Source: JBCDKH01 sp964388485 (GTDB lineage Bacteria > Planctomycetota > Phycisphaerae > Tepidisphaerales > Tepidisphaeraceae). From it: a DNA stretch of 64,000 bases. Each line of letters begins with the position of its first letter. Position 1 is the stretch's first letter. Location of the stretch: the NCBI GenBank assembly GCA_964388485.1, contig CAYMAS010000003.1, forward strand, positions 92,486-156,485, written 5' to 3'. Of the stretch, positions 9,168 through 18,573 are shown piece by piece. A program made the translations under genes and the position numbers. Below the pieces are notes generated by a model that worked only from the letters and a program-made list of their open reading frames with translations, searched no databases and had not been told where the DNA came from.

Positions 9168-10319
9168 TTAAGCCGCTAGCCGGACCGGCACGGCGATTGA
9201 CTCGTAACCCGTCGGCCGGTACTCCGGCACCGACGCCGCCAACGCCCGACGCACGTCGTCCGGCTCGGCATCGATCACCCGCTCCAGGCGAATCGACACG
9301 TCGTCGAAGTCTTCCTGCGGCAACAGCCAGACCCGCACCTTCTCGTGCTGGGTCGCGCGGGTGACTTGGCGATCGTCCGCGAGTTCTTCTTCGAGCTTCT
9401 CACCCGGGCCGACACCTGTGAAGCGGACGGCAATGTCTTTGCCTGGCACCAGGCCACGACGACGGATGAGGGCGTGGGCGAGGTCGAGAATCTTCACCTG
9501 CTCACCCATTTCCAGCACGAAGACCTCGCCACCTTGTGCCGTCGCGCCGGCCTGCAGGACGAGGCCGGCGGCTTCGGGAATGGTCATCAGGAAGCGGCGC
9601 ATCTGCGGATGCGTGACGGTCACGGGGCCGCCCTCGGCGATCTGTCGCTCGAAGATCGGTACGACGCTGCCGCTGGAGCCGAGGACGTTGCCGAAGCGGA
9701 CGCAGCAGAATCGCGTCGTCTCCGTGAACGCTTGCTCGCGGCAGATGATCGTCTCCGCCGCACGCTTGGTTGCACCCATCACGCTCGACGGGTTGACCGC
9801 CTTGTCAGTCGAGACGAAGACGAACGTCCCGACGCCTTGGCGACCGGCGAGCCTGGCGACGTTTCGTGTGCCGAGGACGTTGACCTTGACGGCCTCGCCG
9901 GGATTTTCTTCCATCAGGCCTACGTGCTTGTGTGCCGCGGCGTGAAAGACGACCTGCGGCCGCTCCTGGGCGAAGATGGTCTGCAGTCGCTCCTCGTCGC
10001 AGACGTCGGCGATGGTCGGCCGCAGGTCGAGGCCGAGCCAGCGGGCGGAGAGCTCGCGTCGGATCTCGAACAGGCCGTACTCGCTGCGGTCGATGAGCGT
10101 CAGCTTCTTTGGACAAAACCGCGCAATCTGCCGGCACAACTCGCTGCCGATGCTGCCGCCGGCGCCGGTGACGAGCACGCGTCGTCCTGCGAGCAGCCGC
10201 TGGGCCTCGGGCGTGTCGAGCTTGACCGGCGAGCGGTCCAGCAGGTGGGACAGGTCATCGCTGGCGTCGAGAGACGGCGGGGACTTGGGACTGGAGAACC
10301 AGCGAGGACGGAGACGCAC
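9168..10319 (-). CDS. CapD-like nucleoside-diphosphate-sugar epimerase/dehydratase, soluble form
   Basis: A 383-residue extended short-chain dehydrogenase. The NAD-binding VTGAGGSIGSELCRQI lies at about residue 50, then VFHAAAHKHVGLMEENP, STDKAVNPSSVMGATKR (the active-site region of CapD/FlaA1 enzymes), RFGNVLGSSGSVVPIF and GEKLEEEL. Such enzymes act on UDP-GlcNAc in capsule, O-antigen or glycan modification. The long CapD/WbpM forms have N-terminal membrane helices; this one lacks them. The GTG at 10319 follows GAGAAG; no better ATG is in frame. It is divergent from nrdR and not in a visible glycan cluster. Confidence 0.92.
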   Translation of the reverse strand: MRLRPRWFSSPKSPPSLDASDDLSHLLDRSPVKLDTPEAQRLLAGRRVLVTGAGGSIGSELCRQIARFCPKKLTLIDRSEYGLFEIRRELSARWLGLDLRPTIADVCDEERLQTIFAQERPQVVFHAAAHKHVGLMEENPGEAVKVNVLGTRNVARLAGRQGVGTFVFVSTDKAVNPSSVMGATKRAAETIICREQAFTETTRFCCVRFGNVLGSSGSVVPIFERQIAEGGPVTVTHPQMRRFLMTIPEAAGLVLQAGATAQGGEVFVLEMGEQVKILDLAHALIRRRGLVPGKDIAVRFTGVGPGEKLEEELADDRQVTRATQHEKVRVWLLPQEDFDDVSIRLERVIDAEPDDVRRALAASVPEYRPTGYESIAVPVRLAA

Positions 10320-10447
10320 CTTCTCGTTATCGGTCGTTCGTCGTCGCGAGCGACAACGTCGCTCCTACGCCGTAGCCCCGGATCATCATTCGCAGCTTCT
10401 GGACCGTGCCATGCAATCTCCCGGTCCTGTGCTACGTTGTAGACAAG

Positions 10448-10969
10448 ATGATCTGTCCGTTCTGCGGTGCCCACAAGGACCAGCTCAAGGTCATCGACTC
10501 GCGTAGTGCCGAAGCCGGCGAGGCGATTCGCCGTCGTCGCGAGTGCACGCGGTGCGAAAAGCGGTTCACGACCTACGAGCGAATCGAGCTGGCGGTGAAA
10601 CTGACAGTCGTCAAGCGGGACGGCCGGCGAAGCCCGTGGGACCGGCAAAAGATTCTCGATGGCCTCGAACGCGCCTGCTACAAGCGGGCCGTCCCCGAAG
10701 CGGCGTTGGAGAAGATCAGCGAGGACGTTGAAGACGAGGCCCAACGGGTCTTCGATAAGGAGGTGCCCAGCGACTGGCTCGGCAAGCAGGTCATGAAGCG
10801 GCTACGCGAGCTCGATGAAGTCGCATACGTCCGGTTCGCCAGCGTGTACCACCGCTTCAAAACGGTGGACGAACTGCTCGGCGAAGTCCGCGCGGTGATG
10901 GAAAGCGAAGGGCACGATCCCGGTCAGGGCGAGCTGTTTGAAGCGGCGCGACGGCGTTCGAAGAAGTAG
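10448..10969 (+). CDS. nrdR: Transcriptional repressor NrdR
   Basis: A 173-residue protein with an N-terminal zinc ribbon (MICPFCG, then CTRCEKRFTTYERIE). An ATP-cone domain spans about residues 48-138 (VKRDGRRSPWDRQKILDGLERAC cannot be mistaken in outline; also VAYVRFASVYHRF). NrdR senses ATP/dATP and represses ribonucleotide reductase genes at NrdR boxes. The ATG at 10448 was chosen because it starts right at the zinc ribbon; an ATG at 10406 would add 14 unlikely residues. No nrd genes are present in the window. Confidence 0.97.
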   Translation: MICPFCGAHKDQLKVIDSRSAEAGEAIRRRRECTRCEKRFTTYERIELAVKLTVVKRDGRRSPWDRQKILDGLERACYKRAVPEAALEKISEDVEDEAQRVFDKEVPSDWLGKQVMKRLRELDEVAYVRFASVYHRFKTVDELLGEVRAVMESEGHDPGQGELFEAARRRSKK

Positions 10970-10996
10970 CCGTTGCAGCTTGAGTATCCTCTACCC

Positions 10997-11662
10997 GTGA
11001 CACTCGCGACCGACCCGGTGGTAAGCCCGCAGACTCTCGCTGAGGAGCGAGTCAACATCGTGACACACGGCATCGGTGCTGCATTGGCTGTCGTCGCGCT
11101 GCTGACGACGACGTTCCTGCTCCTCGACAGCGGCGTGACGCGATTGGTGTCGACGGTCATCTTCTGCTCCGCCCTCGTGCTGACGTATGTTGTGAGCACG
11201 GGTTTCCACCTGGCAGCGCGACATCCCTCGCGACCGCGTTGGCGGTTGTTGGATCACGCGTCGATTTACGTACTCATCGCTGGCACCTACACGCCGATCA
11301 TGCTCGTCGTCGTCGGCGGGACGTGGGGCTGGTCGATCACGCTCGCAGCCTGGCTGATGGCCGTAGCGGGCGTCGGGATGAAGGTCGTGCTCGTCGGCCG
11401 GTACGACCGCTTTGAGAAGCTCGACTCGGGCCTTTACCTGCTGATGGGCTGGATGTGCATCATTGCGATCCTTCCGATCTGGCAGGCGATGAGCGGCTGG
11501 GGCTTTACGTTCCTGCTAGTCGGCGGCTTGTCGTACAGCGTGGGCGTGATCTTTTTCCTTTGGGACAAGCTGCCGCAGAATCATGCAATCTGGCACGGCT
11601 TCGTCCTCGCCGGCAGCGCCTTCCACTTCGCCGCCGTCTGGGTGGACGTGGTGCGAGCTTGA
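10997..11662 (+). CDS. Hemolysin III / PAQR family membrane protein
   Basis: A polytopic protein of about 221 residues with the family pattern: EERVNIVTHGIGA at the first helix, STGFHLAARHPSRPRWRLLDHASIY with the conserved His and Asp, GTYTPI, and C-terminal HGFVLAGSAFHFAAV with the paired histidines. Seven hydrophobic segments are visible. The bacterial family (TrhA/YqfA) affects membrane homeostasis and is not a true hemolysin in most species. GTG at 10997 is taken as the start; a TTG at 10973 would extend it by eight residues and nearly abut nrdR. Confidence 0.9.
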   Translation: MTLATDPVVSPQTLAEERVNIVTHGIGAALAVVALLTTTFLLLDSGVTRLVSTVIFCSALVLTYVVSTGFHLAARHPSRPRWRLLDHASIYVLIAGTYTPIMLVVVGGTWGWSITLAAWLMAVAGVGMKVVLVGRYDRFEKLDSGLYLLMGWMCIIAILPIWQAMSGWGFTFLLVGGLSYSVGVIFFLWDKLPQNHAIWHGFVLAGSAFHFAAVWVDVVRA

Positions 11663-11687
11663 CAAATGTGGTGCAGCGGCCTGAGCG

Positions 11688-12452
11688 TCAGAAGGTGTAC
11701 TCGACCTGCAGCGTCAGGCCGAACGCGATGAAGGTCTGCAGATCCGTATCGCCGGCGGCGTCCTCGAAGGTGAGGAACGACGCCTCGATGTCGCCGCCGA
11801 GATTGATGGCAAAGTTGTTGCCGAGGTGAACCTGGCCGCCGACGAAGCCTCGAAGCAGCGGGCCGATCGCGGTGTCATCCAGGTCGAAGTTCGGCGAGTC
11901 GAACAACGCGACGTCTTCAATCGTCACCGTGACACTGGAAACGCCCAGCCCGAGGCCGCCGTACAACCCCGATCGCCTGCCGCGTGGAGCGATGGCACCG
12001 TTGAGCGATGCGCTGAGCATCGTCAGGTCGACGTCGGAGCGGTCCTCTAACTCTGCGCTGAGAATGCGAAACTCGCCGAACGTCTGGAAGCTGACCTTCT
12101 CACTCGGCTTCTCGTAGCCGATCCGAGTGAAGGTGCCCAGGCCGTTTTCGTAACTCAAATCAGACTCCGTGTCTTCGATGATTGGCGCGTAGGCGATGCC
12201 CACCGCCAGCAGCCCACGAAGCCGATCCGGATCGAGCTCGATCGCGACGGGATCCGACACGCCATGACGCCGCCCGACGGGTTCGACCCGCTCCGTCACC
12301 ACCGGCTCCACCCGCGGCCTGGGGCGGCGGTCTGACTCGAGGCCGTCGTCGTAGAAGGAACCGTCATCGACCTGCGCCGTGGCGCCGCTGGTCGCGAGGA
12401 GCGTCGCGGCTCCGCACAGAGCGGACGACCGGAAGATGTGCATCGAGTTCAT
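11688..12452 (-). CDS. Outer-membrane beta-barrel-like protein of unknown function
   Basis: A 254-residue protein with a signal peptide (MNSMHIFRSSALCGAATLL, cleavage probably after TSGATA). A charged, low-complexity stretch with RRPRPRVEP follows. From about residue 75 onward are alternating polar/hydrophobic beta-strands (SGLYGGLGLGVSSVTV, FAINLGGDIEASFLTF), ending LTLQVEYTF with a terminal phenylalanine as in outer-membrane barrels. No specific family recognised. Convergent with the hemolysin III gene, 25 bases apart. Confidence 0.75.
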   Translation of the reverse strand: MNSMHIFRSSALCGAATLLATSGATAQVDDGSFYDDGLESDRRPRPRVEPVVTERVEPVGRRHGVSDPVAIELDPDRLRGLLAVGIAYAPIIEDTESDLSYENGLGTFTRIGYEKPSEKVSFQTFGEFRILSAELEDRSDVDLTMLSASLNGAIAPRGRRSGLYGGLGLGVSSVTVTIEDVALFDSPNFDLDDTAIGPLLRGFVGGQVHLGNNFAINLGGDIEASFLTFEDAAGDTDLQTFIAFGLTLQVEYTF

Positions 12453-12522
12453 GTGGGGATCAACCTACTGGTCGGCGGCCGTCGCACAAGGCGACGCCGG
12501 CCGCCGCAGTCGATTCGCACGA

Positions 12523-13050
12523 TCACGACATACTCGTCGCCGGCAGACCCATCGTGCGCCGCCACGTCGAGAGCTGGCCCAAGTGCAGGGCCTCGTGCCG
12601 GACCACCAGGTAGGGCAGAATCACGCCCACCTGCGGGAAGCGTTCCCGCAAGCGCTCGACGGGCATCTCGCTCTGCAGGATCGACGCGTCCGTCTCGCGC
12701 AACGCCGCCGCCACCGCATCGTGGCCCGCGTCGAAGTCGGCGACGAGTCGGTCCAACGGCGGGTACGCGTCGGCATCGAGTAGAACCTCCGAGCCACGGC
12801 CGAACGGGCTGCTGATCGGATCGGCCGGCGTCTCGCCACGGAGCAAGCCGGCGATGAGATCGTGGTAACAGTTCAGATGCGCCAGAATCCACGCCGGGTG
12901 GTTCACCGGCCTCGTGAACTCGCCGGGCGGCTGGGCGATCTTGTGCGACTCGTCGAGGCCTTCAACAAGGGCGTTGGCGTACAGGCCGTTCATGGTCCAC
13001 GACTGCAAGAGCGGGTCGAGGAGGAGGGTGCGGATGGGTTGGGCGTTCAT
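12523..13050 (-). CDS. DinB-like superfamily protein
   Basis: A 175-residue four-helix-bundle protein. The metal-site pattern of DinB proteins is visible: VNHPAWILAHLNCYHD near residue 50, and VVRHEALHLGQLSTWRR near the end, giving the spaced histidines. The ATG at 13050 (MNAQPIRTLLLDPLLQSW) fits; upstream codons look non-coding. Family members are thiol-dependent transferases or of unknown function. It lies about 90 bases downstream of mscS on the same strand. Confidence 0.85.
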   Translation of the reverse strand: MNAQPIRTLLLDPLLQSWTMNGLYANALVEGLDESHKIAQPPGEFTRPVNHPAWILAHLNCYHDLIAGLLRGETPADPISSPFGRGSEVLLDADAYPPLDRLVADFDAGHDAVAAALRETDASILQSEMPVERLRERFPQVGVILPYLVVRHEALHLGQLSTWRRTMGLPATSMS

Positions 13051-13115
13051 GATCGACCTTATGGAGAACCCGCGGACAACGTCCGTGCGCTTGAGGATCC
13101 TTCGTGTCAACGAGG

Positions 13116-13159
13116 TGATTCAAGCGGCTTCACTGAGTGATTCAAGCGGCTTCACTGAT
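13116..13159. repeat. 22-bp tandem duplication of the mscS 3' end
   Basis: TGATTCAAGCGGCTTCACTGA occurs twice in tandem (13116-13136 and 13138-13158). The second copy encodes the final codons and stop of the mscS gene on the minus strand; the first lies just beyond the stop. It looks like a recent short duplication with no effect on the protein. Confidence 0.7.
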
Positions 13160-14452
13160 CATGTGAACATCGCGTTGCGGGAAGGGGATGCTGATGCCCT
13201 TCTCGTCGAAGCGTTGCTTGACGAGCTTGTGAAAATCCCAGAAGACACCCCAGTAGTCCTCAGTGTTGACCCAAGGCCGACAGGTGACGGTGACGCTCGA
13301 GTCACCGTGGCTCGTCACCTTGATCAGCGGCTCGGGATCGTCGAGCACCTTCTCATGCTCGCGGCAGACGTCGGCCAAGACGCTCATGACGTAGTTGAGA
13401 TCGTCGCCGTACCCGACGCTGAAGTTCATGTCGACGCGGCGTGTCGGCAGGCCCGTCATGTTGGTGATCGTGTCGCCCCAGATGGAGTTGTTGGGGATGA
13501 TGATCTTCTGGTTATCGGGGGTGATGACGGTGGTCGAGACGAGGCTCATCGCGTCGACCTTGCCCACAACGCCGCCCGCAACATTGATGACGTCGCCGAC
13601 GTCGTACGGGCGATAGAGCAGAATCATGATACCGCTGGCGAAGTTGCTCAGCGTGCCCTGCAACGCCAAGCCGACGACGAGACCCGCCGCACCGATGGCC
13701 GCGACGAGCGGGGCGATGTTCACGCCCAAGAAGCTGATCGCCACCACGACGCCGACGATGAGCATGATCTTGTAGACCAGGCCCGCCAGGAAGTTCTTGA
13801 GCAAGGTGCTCGCACCGCGGACGCGACTCAGCGCCCGCTTCGTGATCCGTCGCAAGATGCCCGCGACGATCATCGCGAGAAAGAGAATCAGCAGGAAGTA
13901 GATGATGTTGAGCCCGACCGCCAGGCCGCCGTCGGTGCTGAGCAGCCACGTCTTGACCTCGTTCCAAAGCGCCTCGACGTCCAACGGATTCACATCGATG
14001 GCGGCAACGGCGTCAGCGTATTGCCGCGTCGACTCGACATCGCCGCCTTTGCCTTCGAGTGCTGAAAGAATGACCTCGAGCCGGCTGATCAGGGCGTCAC
14101 GTTCCAGCGCAAGTTCCGCTGCGGTCGCGCTCAGCTCCGCCTTCTCCGCTCCATCGGCATGGGCCGCTGCGAGACGCGCGCGGCTGACGTCTTCGACTTT
14201 GGCCTGAAGCCGTTCGACCCAGGAGCCGGCGACGGGCTCGATCTCCTCCGCCGTCAGCGGCCGAAGCATTAGCTTGAGCTCGTCCGGCTCGACGTCGTCC
14301 GGCACGGCCGACGGATCCGGCAACGGCTCCACTGCTTCGATGGCGTCGACCGCCGCCGCCTCGACCACAAGGTCTTGAGCCGAAGCAAGACGCGGCATCA
14401 GCAGCAACAAGAGGCACGACAGGACCAGCCGCGAACATCCATACCGTCGCAT
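13142..14452 (-). CDS. Small-conductance mechanosensitive channel (MscS family)
   Basis: A 436-residue protein. A signal peptide (RLVLSCLLLLLMPRLASAQ) leads into a coiled, alanine-rich periplasmic region of about 150 residues. Transmembrane helices follow at about 185-205 and 225-245. The pore helix has the MscS Gly/Ala pattern (AAIGAAGLVVGLALQGTLSN), then the beta-domain (IMILLYRPYDVGDVI) and the C-terminal domain with SWVNTEDYW-like WVNTEDYWGVFWDF. It is longer than E. coli MscS because of the periplasmic extension. It releases solutes on hypo-osmotic shock. Confidence 0.95.
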   Translation of the reverse strand: MRRYGCSRLVLSCLLLLLMPRLASAQDLVVEAAAVDAIEAVEPLPDPSAVPDDVEPDELKLMLRPLTAEEIEPVAGSWVERLQAKVEDVSRARLAAAHADGAEKAELSATAAELALERDALISRLEVILSALEGKGGDVESTRQYADAVAAIDVNPLDVEALWNEVKTWLLSTDGGLAVGLNIIYFLLILFLAMIVAGILRRITKRALSRVRGASTLLKNFLAGLVYKIMLIVGVVVAISFLGVNIAPLVAAIGAAGLVVGLALQGTLSNFASGIMILLYRPYDVGDVINVAGGVVGKVDAMSLVSTTVITPDNQKIIIPNNSIWGDTITNMTGLPTRRVDMNFSVGYGDDLNYVMSVLADVCREHEKVLDDPEPLIKVTSHGDSSVTVTCRPWVNTEDYWGVFWDFHKLVKQRFDEKGISIPFPQRDVHMISEAA

Positions 14453-14541
14453 GGTCTCGTTATCGGGCCTTTGCCGCTAGTTGCTCCAGATCAAGAGAGC
14501 TTCACCAAGCGTTGCGGCCGCGGCAGCCGATACACTCGGAC

Positions 14542-16536
14542 GTGTGTGGCATCGCCGGCATCGTGAGTTTCGATGCCGACGGACCGCCCCTGGCCGCCGC
14601 CCAACCCCTGAGTCGCGACCTCCTCGACACGCTCGGCCACCGCGGCCCGGACGGCGAGGGATCGTGGACAAGTCGTCTCCATCAACCCGCCACGCCCGCC
14701 GATCCGGCAGCGATCCTCGTCCACCGGCGACTCTCCGTGATCGACCCGCGGCCTCGCAGTTCGCAACCGTTCACCTCGCCCGACGACCGCCTCGTCCTCG
14801 TCTTCAACGGCGAACTCTTCAACTTCCACGACCTTCGTCGGCAACTCGACCGTGACTGGCACACAACCGGCGACACGGAGGTGCTGCTCGCCGCATACGA
14901 AACCTGGGGCGAGGCGTGCGTCGAGCACCTCGACGGCATGTTCGCCTTCGCGATCCTCGATCGTCGCGGTGCCGAGGCGAAGCTGTTTCTCGCCCGCGAT
15001 CCCGCCGGAGAGAAGCCGCTGTACGTCGCGCACGTCGGCAACACCGTCGCGTTTGCGAGCGAGTTGCGGCCGTTGCGTCGGCTCATGAGTCGGCTCGGCA
15101 TGCCGGGGCTCGACGTGCACGCCGAGTCGCTTCGCGACTACCTCGCCTGGGGCTACGTGCCGGGCGACCTGACGATTCACCGCGGCGTCGAGAAGCTGCC
15201 GCCCGGGCACACCATGACGGCCTCGGCCCGCGGCGTCCGGCGGCAACGCTACTTCGATGGCGGCGGCAGCTTCGAGCTCGAGTCGCCCAGGCGGTGGCAG
15301 TCGACGGTCGGTACGACCCGCGAACTCGTCGGCCACGCAGTGCAGAAGCGGCTTGTCAGCGACGTGCCGATCGGCTGCCTGCTCAGTGGCGGCATCGACT
15401 CGAGCATCGTCGCCCAGCAGATGACGCGGCACGTCGACGACGTCGACACGTTCAGCGTCGGCTTCGACGGAAGCGGAGCCGGCGGATACGACGAAAGCCG
15501 ATTCGCCGCAGAAGTGGCACGATTTCTCGAGACGACGCACCACGAGTTTCGGATCTCGCCAGCCAGTCTCGATGCCGAGGGCGATTTGCAGCGGCTAACG
15601 CGATCCTTCGGCGAGCCGTTCGCTGACAGCAGCATGCTGCCGACGCGATTGCTCGCCGAGCGGGTGCGGGGCCACGTGACGGTCGCTCTTGGCGGCGACG
15701 GCGGCGACGAATTGTTCGGCGGCTACGACCGATACCGCGCGCTGCTCCTCATCGAGCGACTGCGCCAATCCGCTCTCGGCACGCGTGCGGCGACCTGGAT
15801 GGCCGATGTTGCCGACCCGCTGGCGTCGCGGCTTGGTGAGAAGAATCCCCTGCAACGCCTGGCTCGACTCGCGGCCGTCGCGGATCTGCCGGCGGCGGAG
15901 CAGTACGCGTCGCACCTGCGGCTCTTCAGTCGCGACCAGATCCGCTGGATCAGTCCCGGCGGCGAAGCGGCGATGCTGTCGACCACGGTGACCGCGGCTG
16001 ACGATCCGGGACGCGTCGGCGGGCTCTGGTTCGAGCCGTTCCTCCGCTCGCGCGACGATCGACCTCAACTCGCCGCAGCCGCTGCGGCCATTGATCGCGT
16101 GACCTACCTCCCGGGCGATTTGCTGACAAAGGTCGACCGTTGTTCGATGCTTCACGGACTCGAAGTCCGTTGCCCGTTCGTCGATGCCGACCTGCTGCGA
16201 TTCGCCTCGACGCTCGGCGATGACGACCTGACGGGCCCGCGTCGTGGCAAACGACTACTGCGGGCCGCCTTCGGCCAGACGTTGCCGAACAGCGTCTTCG
16301 CCCGGAAGAAACGCGGCTTTGCGATCCCGATCAGCTCCTGGCTCCGCGGCAAGCTTCGGCCGATGTTGCACGATCATTTGTTCGCGAGCGACGCGTTTGC
16401 AAAGAAGCATTTTGACCCGATCGCGCTCCGCCTCCTCTGCCGCGCCCACGACCGCGGCCGCGGCAACCACGGGCACCGCCTCTTCGCGCTGCTGATGCTC
16501 GAACTCTGGTGGCGCGACGCTCGCGGCGATCTGTAG
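14542..16536 (+). CDS. asnB: Asparagine synthase (glutamine-hydrolysing)
   Basis: A 664-residue enzyme. GTG at 14542 is chosen because it places Cys2 (MCGIAGIVSFD) as the N-terminal nucleophile of the class II glutaminase domain; earlier ATG starts would bury it. LGHRGPDGEG, HRRLSVID and FNGELFN follow. The synthetase domain starts near residue 240 with the PP-loop LLSGGIDSSIVAQQ, then ALGGDGGDELFGGYDRY and DLLTKVDRCSM. It makes asparagine from aspartate, or may amidate an acid during glycan biosynthesis, as the EpsO/WbpS-like branch of this family does. No glycan cluster surrounds it. Confidence 0.95.
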   Translation: MCGIAGIVSFDADGPPLAAAQPLSRDLLDTLGHRGPDGEGSWTSRLHQPATPADPAAILVHRRLSVIDPRPRSSQPFTSPDDRLVLVFNGELFNFHDLRRQLDRDWHTTGDTEVLLAAYETWGEACVEHLDGMFAFAILDRRGAEAKLFLARDPAGEKPLYVAHVGNTVAFASELRPLRRLMSRLGMPGLDVHAESLRDYLAWGYVPGDLTIHRGVEKLPPGHTMTASARGVRRQRYFDGGGSFELESPRRWQSTVGTTRELVGHAVQKRLVSDVPIGCLLSGGIDSSIVAQQMTRHVDDVDTFSVGFDGSGAGGYDESRFAAEVARFLETTHHEFRISPASLDAEGDLQRLTRSFGEPFADSSMLPTRLLAERVRGHVTVALGGDGGDELFGGYDRYRALLLIERLRQSALGTRAATWMADVADPLASRLGEKNPLQRLARLAAVADLPAAEQYASHLRLFSRDQIRWISPGGEAAMLSTTVTAADDPGRVGGLWFEPFLRSRDDRPQLAAAAAAIDRVTYLPGDLLTKVDRCSMLHGLEVRCPFVDADLLRFASTLGDDDLTGPRRGKRLLRAAFGQTLPNSVFARKKRGFAIPISSWLRGKLRPMLHDHLFASDAFAKKHFDPIALRLLCRAHDRGRGNHGHRLFALLMLELWWRDARGDL

Positions 16537-16557
16537 AGTCGCTCGACCTCTATCATT

Positions 16558-16729
16558 GTCTGTGAGCCGCGGACCCACGGTTCGCCGGTCTGGCGAGCTG
16601 CACAGCACAGGGATCTACCGCTTCCTGGAAGCCCGGTTCCGCTTCGTCACAAAGGTTCCGGGACGCAAAAACTTCCTATGACGATGAGATTCGTTAGACC
16701 GGCGGACCTTGGGTCCGCGGCTCACAGAC
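16558..16729. mobile_element. MITE-like element with ~37-bp terminal inverted repeats (copy A)
   Basis: The left end TCTGTGAGCCGCGGACCCAC and the inverted right end (16692-16729) match over about 37 bp with three or four differences. The interior of about 95 bp has no ORF. It is clearly homologous to the element at 38849-39010 (shared interior blocks GGGATC-ACCGC and TTCCGCTTCGT). It sits between the convergent asnB and beta-propeller genes. No cognate transposase is recognised in the window. Confidence 0.85.
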
Positions 16730-16743
16730 CTCTACAGATGCTG

Positions 16744-18498
16744 CTACTCCGTCGGGCGGAAGACGCTCAGGCGGTTGCTGTCGGCTTCGGTGACGTAGAG
16801 GTAACCGTTCCGCGGATCTTCGACCACGTTCAGCGGCGAGGTCAGTCGCGTCAGGCCTGGGATGTTCGTCTCGACACGGTCGACGGTGCCGTCTTCATTC
16901 GTGCGGATCAGGACGATGTCGTCGCCCGCGCCGTAGCGGGCGGCCCAGATGTCGCCGCGGGTGCCGGATCGCGAGCTCTCGAACAGGCCGTTGACGCTTT
17001 GACCCAAACCGAAGTCGTACAGCGGCATCTCGAAGCTCGCCTCCGGCTCCGTGCCGACGGTGTAGCTCAGCACTTCGTAAGGATCCGCGCCGTCCGTTGG
17101 GTTCCCGCCCATCAGCACGAACTCGTCACGGACAGGGTTCGGGTGGCCGTGGTAGCTGCCGGCGCGGGTAACATCGGCGAGGGTGTCGGCCGTGGTAATG
17201 CCGACGCTCATGATCGGCCCACGTGTGACGGTGCCGTCGGCTTCGCGGATGGCAGGGGTGTTGCCGCCGGCGGTCGCGCCGTTGATCGCAACCATCAGTC
17301 GGCCGCTGGAGTGCCATAGCAGGTCGTAGCCGCTGCGGATGCCGGTGGCGTGGATCGTCAGTGGCGCGTCGTCAGCGAACGGGTCGTAGTCGCCGCCGGC
17401 CCAGGCGTCATCCTCCGGCGTCGGCGTTGCGACGTCGAGCGGTTCGTCCGGCAACTTCGACGTGTCGATCCGCAGGATCGCGGCCGACAGCAGACGCTCA
17501 GCCCGGTTGTTCCACTTCGTATCCGGCCCACCGTGGCTGGTGTGCGAGCCCTGGCTCAGATAGAGAATCTCGGGAGCCTTGGGATCAAATGCGATGTCGA
17601 AGTTCGCGTGATCCTTATAAGCCCGCGGCAGACCGACGATGCGATCCTCGTACCCCGACAAGTCATCGCCAGACAGAACCGACAGCTTGCCCACAAAGTC
17701 GTCCGCACCCTCCAACGCCATCTGCGTGTGACTGACCCACAGGGTTGACGAGTCGGTCGGATCGAACGCCAGCCCCGTCACCAGGCGCGGGCCGCCGTTG
17801 TTCATGAGCATCGTCATGACGACGCCCGCGTCCTCTGTCGTGCCGTCAGGGGAAACGTCCCACCGGAAGATGCGGCCGTCCGCGGTGGCGGCGTGGAGTC
17901 GGTTCGTGCCCGGCTGCATGGCGAGCGCGGTGAAGATCGATTGATCGAGCTGGCCCAGCGTGTTGACGCGTTGGAAGGCGAGGTTCGACGTCGGTGCCTC
18001 CATCGAGGCGGCGCCGTCGGTACGGAGGAGCGAGCCGTAGCCGATAAACGGATCGCCCGCGGTGTCTCGAAGCAGGGGCGTGATCTCGAAGCGGTAGGCC
18101 GTTCCGGGTTCGAGCGGCTCGTGGATGGAGTAGGTCACGCTCTGACCGTCGGCACCGACGGTCATGCTGCCGGGCACAAGGCGGTTGGTCGCGTCTTCCA
18201 CCAGCCGGACGCTATCGAGTGACAAGCTAGCCGGATCGATACCTTCGCCCGTGTTGGGTAGGAAGAGCTCGGCGCGGAAGCTCTTCGTCGAGGTCGCGAT
18301 GGTGTCGCCGTCGACGGGCACCGTTCGAACGACCCGCGGCTGACTGACGCGTTGGGCGTCCCGCGCCAGCTCGAAGGTGGCGAAGCGATCGGCGGCGAAG
18401 CCGAGCGTCAGGCCGACGGCGGCGATGGCGGAGACGGCGAGAATCGTCTGCTTGACGAGGACGCGCGCGGGCGGAAAAGAGGCTTCGTCGGCGGACAT
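16744..18498 (-). CDS. Periplasmic/membrane-anchored protein: Ig-like domain plus NHL/quinoprotein-like beta-propeller
   Basis: A 584-residue protein with an N-terminal signal-anchor (TILAVSAIAAVGLTLGFA). Residues about 45-165 are a bacterial Ig-like (SbsA/Big_5) domain: TSTKSFRAELFLPNTGEGID, then GTAYRFEITPLLRD. The remainder is a beta-propeller resembling glucose/sorbosone dehydrogenases: VTGLAFDPTDSSTLWVSHT, NFDIAFDPKAPEILYLSQG, GIRSGYDLLWHSSGRLMVA. No PQQ-site residues could be assigned with confidence. The start is ATG 18498; a GTG directly before it is equally in frame. Its substrate is unknown. Confidence 0.8.
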   Translation of the reverse strand: MSADEASFPPARVLVKQTILAVSAIAAVGLTLGFAADRFATFELARDAQRVSQPRVVRTVPVDGDTIATSTKSFRAELFLPNTGEGIDPASLSLDSVRLVEDATNRLVPGSMTVGADGQSVTYSIHEPLEPGTAYRFEITPLLRDTAGDPFIGYGSLLRTDGAASMEAPTSNLAFQRVNTLGQLDQSIFTALAMQPGTNRLHAATADGRIFRWDVSPDGTTEDAGVVMTMLMNNGGPRLVTGLAFDPTDSSTLWVSHTQMALEGADDFVGKLSVLSGDDLSGYEDRIVGLPRAYKDHANFDIAFDPKAPEILYLSQGSHTSHGGPDTKWNNRAERLLSAAILRIDTSKLPDEPLDVATPTPEDDAWAGGDYDPFADDAPLTIHATGIRSGYDLLWHSSGRLMVAINGATAGGNTPAIREADGTVTRGPIMSVGITTADTLADVTRAGSYHGHPNPVRDEFVLMGGNPTDGADPYEVLSYTVGTEPEASFEMPLYDFGLGQSVNGLFESSRSGTRGDIWAARYGAGDDIVLIRTNEDGTVDRVETNIPGLTRLTSPLNVVEDPRNGYLYVTEADSNRLSVFRPTE

Positions 18499-18573
18499 CA
18501 CTGTGTCTTATGTCGGCCGAACGCCTCGAGCAGCCAAGCCGAAGCCGTCGGCAGGTGGTGCTACGGTTCGCTT

